A DNA stretch of 64,000 bases from positions 69,926,265-69,990,264 of the forward strand of contig CM060890.1 in NCBI GenBank assembly GCA_030762935.1. The letters run 5' to 3'. Positions within the stretch are counted from its first letter, which is position 1. The number at the start of each line of letters is the position of its first letter. The position numbers and the translations under genes are program-made. The DNA comes from Hymenopus coronatus (taxonomy: Eukaryota; Arthropoda; Insecta; Mantodea; Hymenopodidae). This document shows positions 1 through 11,850 of the stretch, piece by piece. The notes below the pieces were generated by a model. That model worked only from the letters and a program-made list of their open reading frames with translations. It was not told where the DNA came from and did no database searches.

Positions 1-737
1 CTGTATCCAAATAAAGCATTTACAGAAAAAGATCCATGTGTGTGTGTCTGTGAACACGATAACTCAAAAACGAAAAGTCGATAAAATACCATACTTGGTA
101 TTTAAGTTTAGTATCTACCAGGGATGTGGCACAAAGATTTTGAAAAAAATCCTCCAACACCAAGCTACCCTTTACGTGGAACTTTTTTCGAAAATTTTGA
201 TTTTATCAAAAATGGCTCTAACGATTTTGATTAAAGTATCGTATATTAAAGGTATTTATCTGACAAATAAAATATAGATTTTAAATTTTCTGGGAATAGC
301 CTCTGAAGCTTACTTTATTCTGAATGAAATTTACGAAATTTTGCATAACTGTTAAACCGTAAAACATAGATAAAAACTTACTACACAAAAAATATAGATC
401 ACAAATACACAATTTATGTCATATATATTTTTTTCGTGGAGTTGATCGTTAGATACTCTTTTTTTTTTTCAACATACCTTTCTCATACTGGAATTTGTCA
501 ACTCCTGTCCACAGAGACAAAGGAACTTCAATCACTTAACAACCAGCTTTTGACTATCAATTTAAGCTATGGCACTCCCTTGTTTTGCTTCTACTTTCAA
601 GGAAGCTAATAATAATAAGACTAGTTCTGTTAATTTGTTCTTGATTAGCATGAAGTAAATAGAAGCATAAGCTTCCTAACAATAATTTGTTGCAGAGATA
701 TAGAGAAAGTCATGTGAATGGAACACATCAGGTTTTT
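1..737 (+). repeat. R1 interspersed repeat, copy cut by window edge
   Basis: First of many copies of a non-coding repeat named R1 here. Landmarks in order on the plus strand: a terminal hairpin (missing here), a GT-rich tract followed by 'aacacgataactcaaaaacg' (54-73), 'gggaatagcctctgaag' (291-307), 'cgtggagttgatcgtt' (435-450), and the far end with 'agagaaagtcatgtgaatgg' (702-721) then 'aacacatcag'. The short ORF at 38-277 lies inside the repeat and is not conserved between copies, so it is not a gene. The family is identified by similarity to the other copies in the window; its class is unknown. Confidence 0.85.
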
Positions 738-1035
738 ATTGTTCTTTGAAAGTCACATATATCCTTTGAAATTGATGGAACAAAGGGGAGATAATGAACT
801 TAAACACCAGCATGCAGCAAAGCTGCATTTTTCGTGCGTTATGAAGGGAACTGTTCCTGTGGAATCCATATTGCTGTCTCACCTATTCTTGTGGTAGAAA
901 TGTGTTTTAGTAGCATAACAAAATATTTGCAGTCAATGACACCAAATAATACATTATGCACCACATATTCTTTTGCGGTATTTACAGATATGTAAATCGG
1001 TTAACTTTCAACTCCCTTTTAACCTTAAGTTAATT
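738..1035. other. Unassigned AT-rich spacer
   Basis: About 300 bases between two R1 copies. I see no coding sequence, terminal repeats or tRNA-like boxes. Confidence 0.5.
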
Positions 1036-1690
1036 CGTTTTTACTTTCTCTACACGTACATAGTGTACAGAGAAGGTATTGCATTTTATCCAAAAATTCA
1101 ATACCGAGATTTCACCGGAAATACACGTTTTAGGGTCCCCTGTATTCCCAAAAAAGGATTTTCACGAAAAGTCTGTGTTCAAAAATGAAAAGTTGGTAAA
1201 ATACCAAATTTGGAATTTAAGTTTGGTATTTTCCAGGGACGCGACACGAAGATTTTGAGAAAAATCTCCCCATACAAAACTACCCTTTGTATGGAAAAAA
1301 ATTCAAAATTTCTGGTTTTCTTGAAAATTGCTGCAACTATTTTGATTAAATTACCGTGTATTAAAGAAATTTATATGGCAAATAAAATGTATATCTTCAA
1401 TTTTCTGGGAGTAGCCTCTGAAGGTCTGTTTATTCCGAATGAATTTTACTAAATATTGCGTAACTGAGAGAAAAAACTTATTACACAAAAACTGTAATTT
1501 ATGTTATATACAGTTTTTTTCGTGGAATTTATCATTTCTGAGATATTCTTTATTATTAGTTTCAGATTTAAAATACTTTTCCCACACGGAAAGTTGTAAA
1601 CTTCTGGCCCTGCTGAAATACAGATTTCAACCACATAGTGACCAGCTTTTAAAAGATCTATCACTGATCCTAGCGATTTGGTACATAATT
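1036..1690 (+). repeat. R1 repeat, 3' truncated
   Basis: Begins with the family start 'tttttactttctctac' (1038-1053). An imperfect hairpin follows, in which 'ctttctctacac' faces 'gtgtacagagaag' (1044-1075). The body matches other copies ('gagatttcaccggaaatac', 1108 onward). It stops within the 'accagcttttaaaag' region, before the usual 'gtagagaaagt' end, so it is truncated on the right. Confidence 0.85.
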
Positions 1691-1806
1691 AAGATTTGAT
1701 TCAGTTTTGTTTGTATGTGAAAAACCGCTACTTTAGCACATCGATTACTTATGTGTAGATTAAACAGGACTGAATGGGAACTAAATTATAATTCTTTGTC
1801 TTAAAG

Positions 1807-2165
1807 TCACCGTACGGAATGTCTCCACTGTGATTGGGAGATCATGACTTCGATTCCACGGATGATCTTCCCGACCCATGGGTTTCATCTTTCAATCCTG
1901 TTCTACATGCTGGTGGTCGTGCTGCGGCCGAGATGATACCTCCCGTTGTAACTGCTGTTCTCTCCGCTAAGGTGGTATAGAGGTATACTGTCCGCATGGC
2001 GGTGGGAGGGGGGATAGCGTCAAAACTAGCCAACTTTAGTGGAGGGGTGAAGAACTACCAACATCGAATAAGGCCCACCTCGACCCTGCACTTACTCGGC
2101 ACACCTGATGTGTCCCTTCATCCCGGGTCTGACACACAATAACCACAGTGCGTGTAGTCCAGTCC
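1807..2165 (+). repeat. SINE-like GC-rich repeat with possible tRNA-like head
   Basis: A GC-rich island in AT-rich DNA. It opens with a tRNA-like stretch holding an RNA polymerase III B-box-like sequence, 'cttcgattcca' (1849-1859). A non-coding tail with 'catgggtttcatctttcaat' follows, ending near 'tgtagtccagtcccc'. No second full copy is visible in the window, so the SINE call rests on the head alone. The minus-strand ORF at 1842-2033 has no recognisable family. Confidence 0.35.
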
Positions 2166-3810
2166 CCTTAAAACCCAATCACAATGATTCCACTTTTGTA
2201 TAAACACAATTATTACAATACATATTAAAGAGTAAATAAATTTTTTGAAAATTTTGATATCGAAAAATTACCTTAACCTATATGATTATTATCTGCACAA
2301 ATGAACTAGATTTATTTTAAGAAAATCTTTCTGGTTGCTATCTTATTAAGTAGACTATAAAATAAAGGAATAAAATTAGTTAGTACTCTTATAAATGCTT
2401 TTGATAATTGTTAAATAATCGTGTATTTATACAAAAAGGGAAACATTGTAAATTGGGTATAGTAATCGGTTAAACCCGAAAATATTATGCATTGGGCTCA
2501 GTAAGCAAAATGCTTATTTGGTTCTCGTTCAGTACAGTTTAATCTACACATAAAATAATCGATGTGTGAAAATAGCAGTTATTTTACACGTAAACGAAAC
2601 ACAGTTAAATTTACAAATTATCTTTAAAATCGCAACCACTGACAAAAGAGCTAAGCGTTTTACATATAATTACGTTCCGCATAAGGACTTATTTTGCAGT
2701 TAAATAATTTACATATTAATTTTATCAACCCAGCACCAACAGTGAGTGATTTTTTAATCGTAAACTATTTCTGTATTAAAAGGAATTATTATTTCAATGC
2801 GCATACAATTTTAAAGAAACTCTTTACCAAATGGAAACATGAAAAATGGGTGTTTAAAACAGAAAAAATTCAAGCTTTTGATAAAGATACTGTCCGAACT
2901 CATTATAGAGCTATTGGGGAAGTAGTACCATTCAAGACCGAATTTCAATATTCAAATCTCTTGGAAAAATGCATAAGGAATCATCAAATGACCTCTTTAC
3001 AGCTTCAATTAAAATATATTTCGCGTCGAACAAATAAAGGATAATTACCTACGACAAATTCTCCATTGCAATGAAAGAAAGGGGAAAAAACTGGGAAATG
3101 ATTGAAAAATAATTCATTATAAAGAATATATATTCTCAATGCAGAGATGGGGTTCAAAGCGGACGACAACGGCGACCAATTACACCCTTAGAAGAGAAAT
3201 AGTTGTTTTGTTTGAACTCTAGCAAACGTAAGATCAAAAGAAATATTCAGAGTTCATAGAAATGCATTTTGGAGAAGGACATTGTCAATAATCAAGAAGA
3301 TTTGTATTAACTCTATAGAACTCGTGATTTCTTTTCAGAAAGGGAAAACCTTATATCTACAATGTCAAACGTAATTAGGTATTCATATATGCTTTGATTT
3401 TGTTTTATTTACTGACGATCTTTGATTTTTAAGTAAAGCTATATTTTAGTAGTAAAATACATCAGTTTTTACTGGTTTGTATTGCTTAATAATTTTAGTA
3501 TTTTAAGAAAATTAGAAGTATATACCTATAATATATATATACGATTATTAAAAATCTTTATTGCTAAAAGCATTTACTGAACGCTATACTTATATTCGTT
3601 CAAAATTATTTTTCATTGTTTAACATTTAATAATTTTAATTCGAATTACGAAGAGAAGCATGTTTAATGTTAACCAGGTAGAGATCATCTAGGGCCCAAT
3701 TTGTCTTCGGGTTTAAAAATTGATAACTCAATTTAGGACAGTCAACCACGGTTTCATGGAGAATTTTCAGTTCTTTGATATTATTTTAAAAAAGTAACTT
3801 TACACTATAT
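2166..3810. other. AT-rich stretch with one unrecognised ORF (2694-3044)
   Basis: Mostly low-complexity AT-rich DNA. One plus-strand ORF of 116 codons (2694-3044) is longer than expected here and has a lysine-rich, moderately complex middle around 2815-2960. It has no ATG at its first codon (TTG) and no family motif that I recognise. It could be a degenerate transposon exon or chance. DNA 3' of it (3045-3330) shows no continuation in frame. Confidence 0.2.
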
Positions 3811-3814
3811 CTGT

Positions 3815-4035
3815 GTTTTTTGACAGTGTATAAACCCAGTGTTTGACACCGCAGGCGACATGTGGAATAAAGATAGAGCACCGGTGGAATGCGATGGTGG
3901 GGAAAATCGAAGAACCCGGAGAAAACCAGTATCTGCGCCACTTTGTCCACCACAAATCCCACATGCGGTCGCCTGGGGTTGAACACGGGAAGAGACGCGG
4001 CTAGCTTCTGTGTGCAACCAGCATTATTAATGAAT
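3815..4035 (-). repeat. SINE family D, minus copy
   Basis: Matches the copy at 30965-31165 over the core 'accggtggaatg...gatggtgggg...aacccggagaaaa...tgcgcc...tttgtccaccacaaatc'. On the minus strand the order is a tRNA-derived head with a B-box-like sequence (complement of 'ggggttgaacacg', 3976-3988), then the Y-rich core, then the 'gcctgcggtgtcaaacact' tail. ORFs on both strands at 3786-4112 are by-products of this repeat. Confidence 0.7.
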
Positions 4036-4970
4036 TGCGATGTCTCACACGGGGCTGTCCAGTTTTCCTTAAACATGTCAAAATAAATCAACCGTCTTAG
4101 ATTGTTCAACAATGCTGGGCCAGCTAGATGTTACAGTGGACCACTTCCCGGTGTCATATCTAGTCATATTGAGAAGAAAATGTCACTGTATTTTACAGTA
4201 GGAAAAGGATGTAAATCTGAGAAGTGCTGGGGAAATAAAGACCTATAAATATTGTTCGGCAAAGAACTTTTTCTCCCTTCTTTCCATGGTTCTTTCGCAA
4301 CCTAACATATCTTATAAGAGAAAATGATTTCTTGATATTATTTTATATAGTATTACTAGGGTTTAAAGTTGTTATTACTGATGTAGGTAATACAATAAAC
4401 TATAAAATTAATGATTAAACAAATCAGACATGCGTCTTTAAAGTTAAAACGAAAGAATGAGAGTGAGAGATATGAACCGAAAAACTACAAAGTAAACTTT
4501 CCCTTTTTAGGAGGGACATTCAGTTGAATAATTTGGAAGATAAGGATGTTACCTTCATTAAATAACTTTGAAGAATTAGTTATCTGTAACTGCCTTGGAA
4601 TATGTAAACTTAACTGTTTTATACATTTTTGACATAACGTGATTGTGATATCGCGAAATCCCGAGTGATGTGACCGCATAGTAGAGATTAGATGCCTTTG
4701 AAGTTAAAATGTTGTTGCTCAAAAAAGAAATATAAAGTTATAAATTTATTTTAAGTCACACATTTTGAGATATTGAGTAGAATATAACGGCTGTTACAAC
4801 TCATTTTAAAGTTAAATGAACCTTGTCACCACCAAAATCGATTCATAAATTCAGTATAATAAATAATATTATATATAATATATTTTCAATAGCAGGATAC
4901 AGTTATGTTTTCTTCTCATCAAGGAAGTCATCCTGTGCATGAACACCTTCTGCTGCTCGAACACAAGATC
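4036..4970. other. Unassigned AT-rich spacer
   Basis: No repeat copy, coding domain or RNA gene recognised. The small minus-strand ORF at 4485-4679 has no visible domain. Confidence 0.4.
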
Positions 4971-5289
4971 GATTTTGGATGCCGAATGTTACATCTTGCG
5001 AGATGTAACGAGATCTCGTTAAGCCATATTTAGGGAACGTTGTAGGGGTAAGCTCTCACTTGCACACTGAGAGGCTTTTAGGGAGTGGGCAGTGAACCCT
5101 TATAGGGAGTATGTATCGATGGAGGAAGTTTCCAATGAAAATAGGAATTATATGCGTTGGCTGCTGCCTTTTGGGCTGTTCTGGTGAGGACTTTAAGCCA
5201 GTGACCTCTATAATACAAAATGTGTATGGCCAGGTACACCGAAAGTCACCGAAAACGAGGAATGTTGTTAGCAACCGGCTGATCTGTGC

Positions 5290-6420
5290 ATAGGGCAGGC
5301 CGAAAATATCTCGCTAGATGAGAACAAGCAGAACCTTATCTCGTAGTAAAATTCCAGGAGACATCTTCAGCCTATCGAAGATGATTAAATCCGTACAGAT
5401 ATTGTTGCATTGGGATAAAATTGGCGATGCATGGAAAATAAGAGAGCCACCTTGCCGTGCCATGACTAGCCTGCTAAGTTGAAGGAAATGCACCGTTAGA
5501 GGATATGAAGAGACATACAAGAAGCTGAAATTACATTTTTTTACGGATAATACTAGTGAAAAGAAGTACCTCTCCTACGATTCTGGCCTATTTTACCTCG
5601 ACGACGTCATTGTTATAGGCAGGTCATTTGAGAATCAGCTGAAGAACTTGAAGTTTAGTTTTGCCATGCCAATCTCATGCTGAACCTAAGAAAGTAGGGT
5701 TGCTTAGAGAAGATGTGTGGTAGTTAAGATATGGGCTGCAGAACCTCAAAAGCTGGGGACAAACAAGGAGTGACCATGGCCAAGTAATAAATAATTCTGC
5801 TGGTTTCTGGGCCTCCGCATGTACTAATTCTTGGCAGGCTAAATGTAAACATCGCTTAAGCGCTGGTGCATCTGATATAGGTACAACGAGACCTCCATTG
5901 GATTGACGAAGCTAAAGTAGCTCTAAGAGCCAAAAAACACGTCCCAGTTACAGGAATAGCGCATCCTCGTTAAGATCGTGGATACCAGTCAGATCTTCAT
6001 TGCAGATGTATTGTCGCGTCTTCGAAGTTACGGGTAGATGTAGGGGGATAACTACGCAGTACAAAGTTGGAGCGCCGTCGAAATAGTTGTTGATGTTGCA
6101 AGCTTTTTCCAATGGTGGATGCAAGAAACTCCCTTCCTGGATTTGACTGTAGACTATGAATTCATTGGCTGTAGGTTTACATGATTTTCAATTAACAGAA
6201 TTCAGTCATGGCTAGTGCATTGGTGAACAAGTTCTTCAGACAATTCGGGAGTTCCATGTTGACCAGTGTAGAATTCTAAGATAGCCTTTTGCAAGAACGT
6301 CCGCATTGCCTCGAGATATACAAGGTTCTATCACTCCCCTTTACCCATAATTGGAAACAATGGTTGCATTAATGGGGTCAGTAGCACCTCCGGAAAGTGG
6401 TACATAGGCATCCACTTAGA
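5290..6420 (+). pseudogene. Fossil Ty3-type LTR retrotransposon pol (RT, RNase H, integrase)
   Basis: Scattered but ordered pol motifs read on the plus strand. The reverse transcriptase active site reads Y-L-D-D-V-I-V-I-G at 5594-5620. The end of RNase H reads A-D-V-L-S-R at 6002-6019. An integrase-core piece reads A-S-A-L-V-N-K-F-F-R-Q-F-G at 6211-6249 and then meets a stop. In intact elements the first two motifs lie roughly 240 codons apart; here they are 408 bp apart, so part of RT/RNase H is deleted. Frames shift repeatedly. No LTR is seen on either side, so this is an old internal remnant. The stretch 4975-5560 just upstream may belong to it but shows no motif that I recognise. Confidence 0.7.
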
Positions 6421-6441
6421 AGGTAGCTTGTTTGCTACTTT

Positions 6442-6464
6442 CTTTTTTTTTTTTTTTTTTTTTT
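6442..6464 (+). repeat. Poly(T) tract
   Basis: An uninterrupted T run just after the fossil pol. It could be the A-tail of a minus-oriented retroposon, but nothing recognisable is attached. Confidence 0.8.
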
Positions 6465-7430
6465 TGTATCACCGTTCTGGTTGTAATACTTAGATTGCTT
6501 ATGTTACACACAACGTATGTACTTATGCAGTTAAGCAAACACATAACCGTATGTGTAATTAGTAAGGTATAGCTTCGGCAAAAGTATTCAAAATCCATAT
6601 ACAATGAACACCGCGCAAGTAAATATTCACATAAGTACTTTCTTACAAGATATTAGAATAAAAATATATGATACCCTGGAGGAATATCTATATCTCAAGT
6701 TTTTCATATGGTTTTAATATTTCACTTTAAGAAATCTCAAATTTGAGGTCCGGTATAAGCTGGTTTCCGAATGATTTTTAAACTTTTGTAGAATATAAAA
6801 AATTGTTGAAGATAACACATCTTTGCATCCCAATGTTATAGACGATGCGATAACAAAGAGATAAACAAATCATGCAGAAAATGATTTATGGTCGATATAA
6901 TGTGGTAAACTAATTTGCTTAAACACGTTTCCTTTTCTACACCAAAATGTATGGAGATTGTTCTTCTTTATTTTATAAGGAATTTGTACTATGTGCATTT
7001 GCAACAATTTAAAGTCAATTAATAATAACATCTTATAAATTCTACTTGCTAGATTATTAGAATCATACATAGATATGAGGGATAAAAATACGAAATGAAA
7101 TTGCTTAAGTGTCAATTAAACGTTATTCACCTCTTTACTTAATGACAAGTTTAAAGAAAGCACACAAATAACTAAAAGAGTTAAAACTCTTCAAACGCTC
7201 TGAATTTTCTATTAAGAAGACGAAACTGTATTCTATTACCTGACTTAATCTGAATAATTTTATTGCATGATAAGGCCTTCATATCTCTTCAAATAATACT
7301 TCGCGCGACTTAATAGCTTTTCTTTTAAATTGTATCTCCCTGTCTTTGGACACATACCATTAAAAAGAGTCATCTGTTACAAGAATTACTCCTTAAAATT
7401 CGGCGTGGAGACTGTTTATACAAAGGGAGT
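6465..7430. other. Unassigned AT-rich spacer
   Basis: No repeat family, coding domain or RNA gene recognised; ORFs here are short and compositionally random. Confidence 0.4.
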
Positions 7431-8031
7431 GAGACTGGGATAAAAGTTTGGTATGTGTGGATTAGGATTAGTGATTCTTATGGGTAGGCCTCCCTAGGAT
7501 ACTGGGGCAGAGCACCGGATGTAGGCTCTTGTGCCCCTTTGCCATTTACGAAACCTTAGGATAGGGTATATGAAGGAAAATACCCAGATGAGGACCGGAT
7601 TACGAGTGCGCAAGCACGTATGGAGACCCTTTTGGTTACAGTTGAAACGTCAACCACGCCCCGGAGGGAACCCTGAAACCAACGTGTTTCCGACAACGTA
7701 CCGATTAACCTTTAACATTGCGCCAACCATTATCCACCAGCCGCAACTCACTGATCACTATATCCTGCCCCTTCAACCCTGAGAGAGGGATTAGGAAGTG
7801 ATGAAAACTGGACCGGAAGATATGGAGCATGTAATAAATGTACCTGGCAACCCGGAGAATCCTCCGAAATGCCCATGGACTGATCCCACGACTTCCCGAA
7901 TGTTGGCCACAAACAAATCCGCCTAAGCTATCGTACTCGGTATTAGTCTAAGCGACAAATACATTCTGTGGCGCTTAAGCTTGTGAAGGAGCCAGGCATG
8001 CCGACTCGACTGCCAACCTCACGTCCACACA
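7431..8031. other. GC-richer unassigned repeat-like stretch
   Basis: Markedly richer in GC than its surroundings and continuous with the 74-bp tandem array that follows, which suggests one inserted unit. An ORF at 7531-7782 has no recognisable domain. I cannot name a class. Confidence 0.35.
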
Positions 8032-8253
8032 CACGCGGCAGATGTATGCAGTACGGGGACATAATGTGGCCATCATCACGAATCCCACCCTCCGGGAAAT
8101 CGGTTCACGCGGCAGATGTAAGCGGTGCGGGGACGTAATGTGGCCAACATCACGAATCCCACCCTCCGGGAAATCGGTTCACGCGGCAGATGTAAGCGGT
8201 GCGGGGACGTAATGTGGCTAACAACACCTATCCCACCCACCGGGAAATTGGTC
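8032..8253 (+). repeat. Three-copy 74-bp tandem repeat
   Basis: Units start at 8032, 8106 and 8180, each beginning 'cacgcggcagatgta' and ending near 'gggaaatcggtt'. Spacing is exactly 74 bp twice. Units 1 and 2 and units 2 and 3 differ at a few positions, unit 3 most near its right end. The overlapping ORFs at 8076-8325 are repeats of the same reading pattern because 74 is not a multiple of 3; they are not genes. Confidence 0.9.
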
Positions 8254-8304
8254 CATGCGGCCAGCACTGTTCCCTCTCAAGTCCTGAGACTCTATTTCGT
8301 CTTC

Positions 8305-8375
8305 CTGGGAGCCTCAGTTGGTTAGGCGCTGGTCTTCCGATCCCAAGGTCGTTTAAACCTGCCTCAGAACGACAT
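8305..8375 (+). repeat. tRNA-like SINE head
   Basis: The sequence 'gcctcagttggttaggcg' (8311-8328) resembles the 5' half of a tRNA with an A box. 'ggtcttccgatcccaaggtcg' resembles the anticodon arm and variable region. The B-box region 'ggtcgtttaaacctgc' is decayed. No folded tRNA with a proper T arm is possible, so this is a retroposon remnant and not a tRNA gene. Confidence 0.45.
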
Positions 8376-8379
8376 TTTT

Positions 8380-10590
8380 GTTTGCTAGTTTGTTTTTTGT
8401 TTTCTAAGCATCTTAAAATGACAGTCCTATGCCAGTATATTTACTGGTATGTAAAGAAATTCCGACACACAAGTGGCACTGATGTAATACTGGAAATTGA
8501 TAACTTCGTTAACAAACCAATTTTTAAATGTTTTCGAGACTAATAATTCCGAAGTCCAAGTTTGAGCCCATGTTTCGTAGCTGCAAACCAGCTTTATAGC
8601 CATGTTTTAGTTCACAGCGTCACGGCACAACACATTATTAAAAAAATTAACGAAAATGTTCTCCTTTGTATTTTCCTAATACGAGATCCTCATATACTTA
8701 GGTTTATAACAATTAGTTCGGAATCGGAAAGTTTTACTGTACTAGCATCTTAGCATATGTAGCATAAATATTTATGTATTACGTAATCACCAATGAAGAC
8801 GGTCCATTTTTGATTACTAATATACGGTATAATTTAATTTAGCTGAATGGCATTGTGTTAACACACCCAAGATTGACTGGAAAGCGGAGGAACGGACAAG
8901 TAATTGTTTTTTCTTTCTTTCTTTTTCTTTGATGGTTGTCCGAACTCTATAGAATTTGGCTTAACTTTCCCTCTCGAAGGCACCGACTGTTTTATTGGTT
9001 GCTGCCCTAGCGGTTTATCGACAATGAACTGACAATGTTTGCCACTTTTTTCCAATTGTGTGACACGTCGGAACCAATTAAGTCCAGGTCTGGGCTTCTA
9101 TTTTCTTGCTAATTGGCCATTGTAAATCCTTTCTTGTCTTCACTGCTGAGCCTGCCACTCTACGCTTTTTGCAGTTTTTATGTTGGCGTAAGGGGGAGGG
9201 GATTTCAGAGGTACAAGCGAGAAAAGTTATCCACCAGATTCGATTTGAAGCAGTTCAGGAACAGAGAGCCGAAGGACCAAGCCACTTTACTCATTGACCT
9301 TGTCGATAGTCCAGTTATAATAACAAAGTTTACTAGAGCAATGCTCAAGGGAAAATTCTTAATTATAGCTTTCTTGTTTAAATATTTTAAATATATTCAA
9401 CATAGTTGTCATGTGTCAAAGTTCAGGTCTCTAATATCATCTCAAATTGTTTAATTTTATTTCGAATGATATGTTAACAGGATTTTCAAGTTTATTCGTG
9501 TGCAAAATTTTTTATATTTACATAATAAAGTTATGTTTCTAACTTCAATTCTATTTTTTGGGGGACAGTCAAAAATCAAGAGATACAACTCTCTAGATAT
9601 TTACAACTCCTAGACATAATAAAACGAACTCTAATAAGAAGAATTCTAAATATATATATTAAACTGTATATATTTAATATATATATATATTAACCTTTAT
9701 GGGTACGTTTATGACTACCAGCATTAACGTGTGGAGCTGGAAACTAAGCTATAACTAATAACGTAGAACAATGATAGTGGCGAAGATGATGTCTCTAGAC
9801 ATCACTCATTGACTATGGACTGAAAGACCATAAAGAATATTCAAATTTTCGAGGCATTGCACAGGGTTCTTGATATCCTTCACTGCGCCAGAATGCAGTG
9901 GCACCAGCAGAATGGACAAAAGTTATATTTTCAGCCATTTGCGAGAAGAGATTTTGATAGGTCCAGATAGAGATGGAGAGATCAGTAGTTATTTCGGAAA
10001 TGGAGAAGCTTATGTCCAAAATTGTGAAATATTTAAAGGTGACGATTATGATACTTTTTAGTCGTATTGTTCGTTTAGCAAACGTGTGTGAACACACTTA
10101 TACATGCAAATATGATTTTTTTTTTTTTTTTTTGCACTCAGGATTTGCATTATGTAGTTCTACACGCCTAATATCTGCTTATTTTCATTAGATTGGGCTA
10201 AAATAAATCTATTTATAATAATATTTAATATTATTACTCAAAATAACACACTCTCTGCAAAACTTATAAGTAAAACACGTATCAATCAAATATTTATACC
10301 AGAATAAGCAACATTTTCTACATTCTGCACATACACTCCAATAGATAAATCGCCAATCAAAAAAAGCGAGGAAGAAAAGCTAGTCATTTAAGATATTTAC
10401 CCAAAAAAACAAACACATACATTTCTTCTTTATTTTTCTATACCTAAAACTGAATAAAAGTTATAAGGTAGAGAATTACTTCCACGGTCATTTCATTTCC
10501 TTTCATTTTACTTTATAGTTCCCTACATTCTTACAGAAACGGCAGCCGATTGCGAAAATTAGAACCTGTAAAAATCTTAAAAAGGTCTTG
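8380..10590. other. Unassigned stretch with simple repeats
   Basis: No coding domain recognised. ORFs at 8199-8543, 9106-9454 and 9813-10097 overlap each other in different frames and strands and show no family motif. Contains an AT dinucleotide region (9644-9692) and a poly(T) run (10116-10133). Confidence 0.4.
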
Positions 10591-10594
10591 TTTC

Positions 10595-10978
10595 TGGTTT
10601 CTCTATGGCACGACAGCTATCAAGCAACCTTGGCATACCGCACGGCCACTGCGTCCCCCATCTCAGTTCACGACAGAAGTCATGGATGGGGTGCAGTTTT
10701 GGAGGGTAAGACGTGGTAAGCGCCTCGAACCCCCCTTAATGCGATCCTCATGAGCTGGAACCGCTACTTCTCCAACACGTAGCTCCTCAATTGCCCCCCC
10801 CCAGGGACCTCACGAGGCTGAGTGCAACCCGGGCCAGATCCCTCCATGTTGCCCAGTATTCGCCTAGTGGCCCTCGGAAACCCCCGAAAGAAACCATAGG
10901 TCAGGTGGGTCCATCACGGAAGCGAACCCGCTACCTCTGCAGGCCACAGACTATACCGCCTGAGCCATCCCGCTAGGT
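10595..10978 (-). repeat. SINE family C, minus copy
   Basis: Reverse complement of the family C copy at 11521-11845 over the tail ('ggagctac...agtagc...cagctcatgaggaycgcatta...ccaaggttgctt...agctgtcgtgccatagag'). On the minus strand the tRNA-derived head near 10915-10976 has a canonical A box ('tggctcaggcgg') and a B-box-like 'gggttcgcttcc'. The plus-strand ORFs here are shadows of the repeat. Confidence 0.8.
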
Positions 10979-11163
10979 TCCCTAAGGTAACTAAGAATAA
11001 ATTTATAGATCGATATGTTACAGATGGTCAATATCTAGAAATTCTTTTACACAGTTTTACCTGCAGTACGCTAATTTTTATTGCCTTACCATCTATTCGA
11101 ATTCTTTATTAAATTGATGACCGTAGTAGAGCTCGGTTTTGTACGCCGACTTGCACACAGCTA

Positions 11164-11290
11164 TGAACACATTTGCCGATCCCGGTGGCCGCGCTCGCTA
11201 AAGTGTCTCGCTTTGGCGCTTCGTGGTGCACAGGATCGTGGGTTCGAGTCCCGCCTTGGGCATGGGTGTTTCTGTGTTTGTAAATAAGTC
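11164..11290 (+). repeat. SINE family B, tRNA-derived head
   Basis: A tRNA-like region with a clear B box 'ggttcgagtcc' (11241-11251) and a degenerate A-box region near 11180 ('gtggccgcgctcgc'). A GT-rich tail 'tgtttctgtgtttgtaaata' follows. It sits between the two inverted family C copies. Lack of a closed acceptor stem argues against a working tRNA. Confidence 0.6.
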
Positions 11291-11520
11291 TATGTTAGTG
11301 TATGTGTATGTAAAAGGAAAACGTTAAGAACAATAAGGTCTACCAAGGAAATGAGGGGAAACTGGAAAAAATGGAGAAAAAAGGAATACAGCGCCGGAGT
11401 CCTGTATTTTTGTTATAAAAAATATACACACAGAGCAGTAGGCGTTATAAAGACAGGGTAGTGGGGATGGGTTTTTAAAATAAACATGGACACGTTGAGG
11501 TAAAGTCTGGTCGTCTTCTT

Positions 11521-11850
11521 AACGCGGTGGTAGCGCAGCTGCTTACCAAGCGGGAGACCTGAGTTCGATTCCCGGTACCGGCGTGGGGATTGTTCCCCCG
11601 ATGGGAGACCTATCCCGGGGTGCACTCAGCTTCGTTAGGTCTCTAGAGGAGGAGCTACTTAAGGGAAAAGTAGTAGCAGCTCATGAGGACCGCATTAACC
11701 TGCCGGGGGGTTCAAACCGCTGACCACGTCTCACCCTCCAATACTGCACACCATCCATGTAGTCTGTCATGGACCGAGATGGATGACGCAGCGGCCGGAC
11801 GGTAGGCCAAGGTTGCTTGTGAGCTGTCGTGCCATAGAGCTATTATTACT
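11521..11850 (+). repeat. SINE family C, plus copy
   Basis: The head has an A-box-like 'tggtagcgcagctgc' (11527-11541) and a perfect B box in 'gagttcgattcc' (11562-11573). The body carries 'gaggagctacttaagg...aagtagtagcagctcatgagg', the part shared with the minus copy at 10595-10978. The two heads differ from each other much more than the two tails do. Confidence 0.8.

Noticed and set aside
8032..8253. CRISPR-like array
   Set aside because: Direct contiguous 74-bp units without distinct spacers, in an animal-like genome; an ordinary tandem repeat.
8076..8543. Overlapping ORFs with a repeated peptide
   Set aside because: Produced by the 74-bp tandem array, which shifts frame each unit; no codon constraint is visible.
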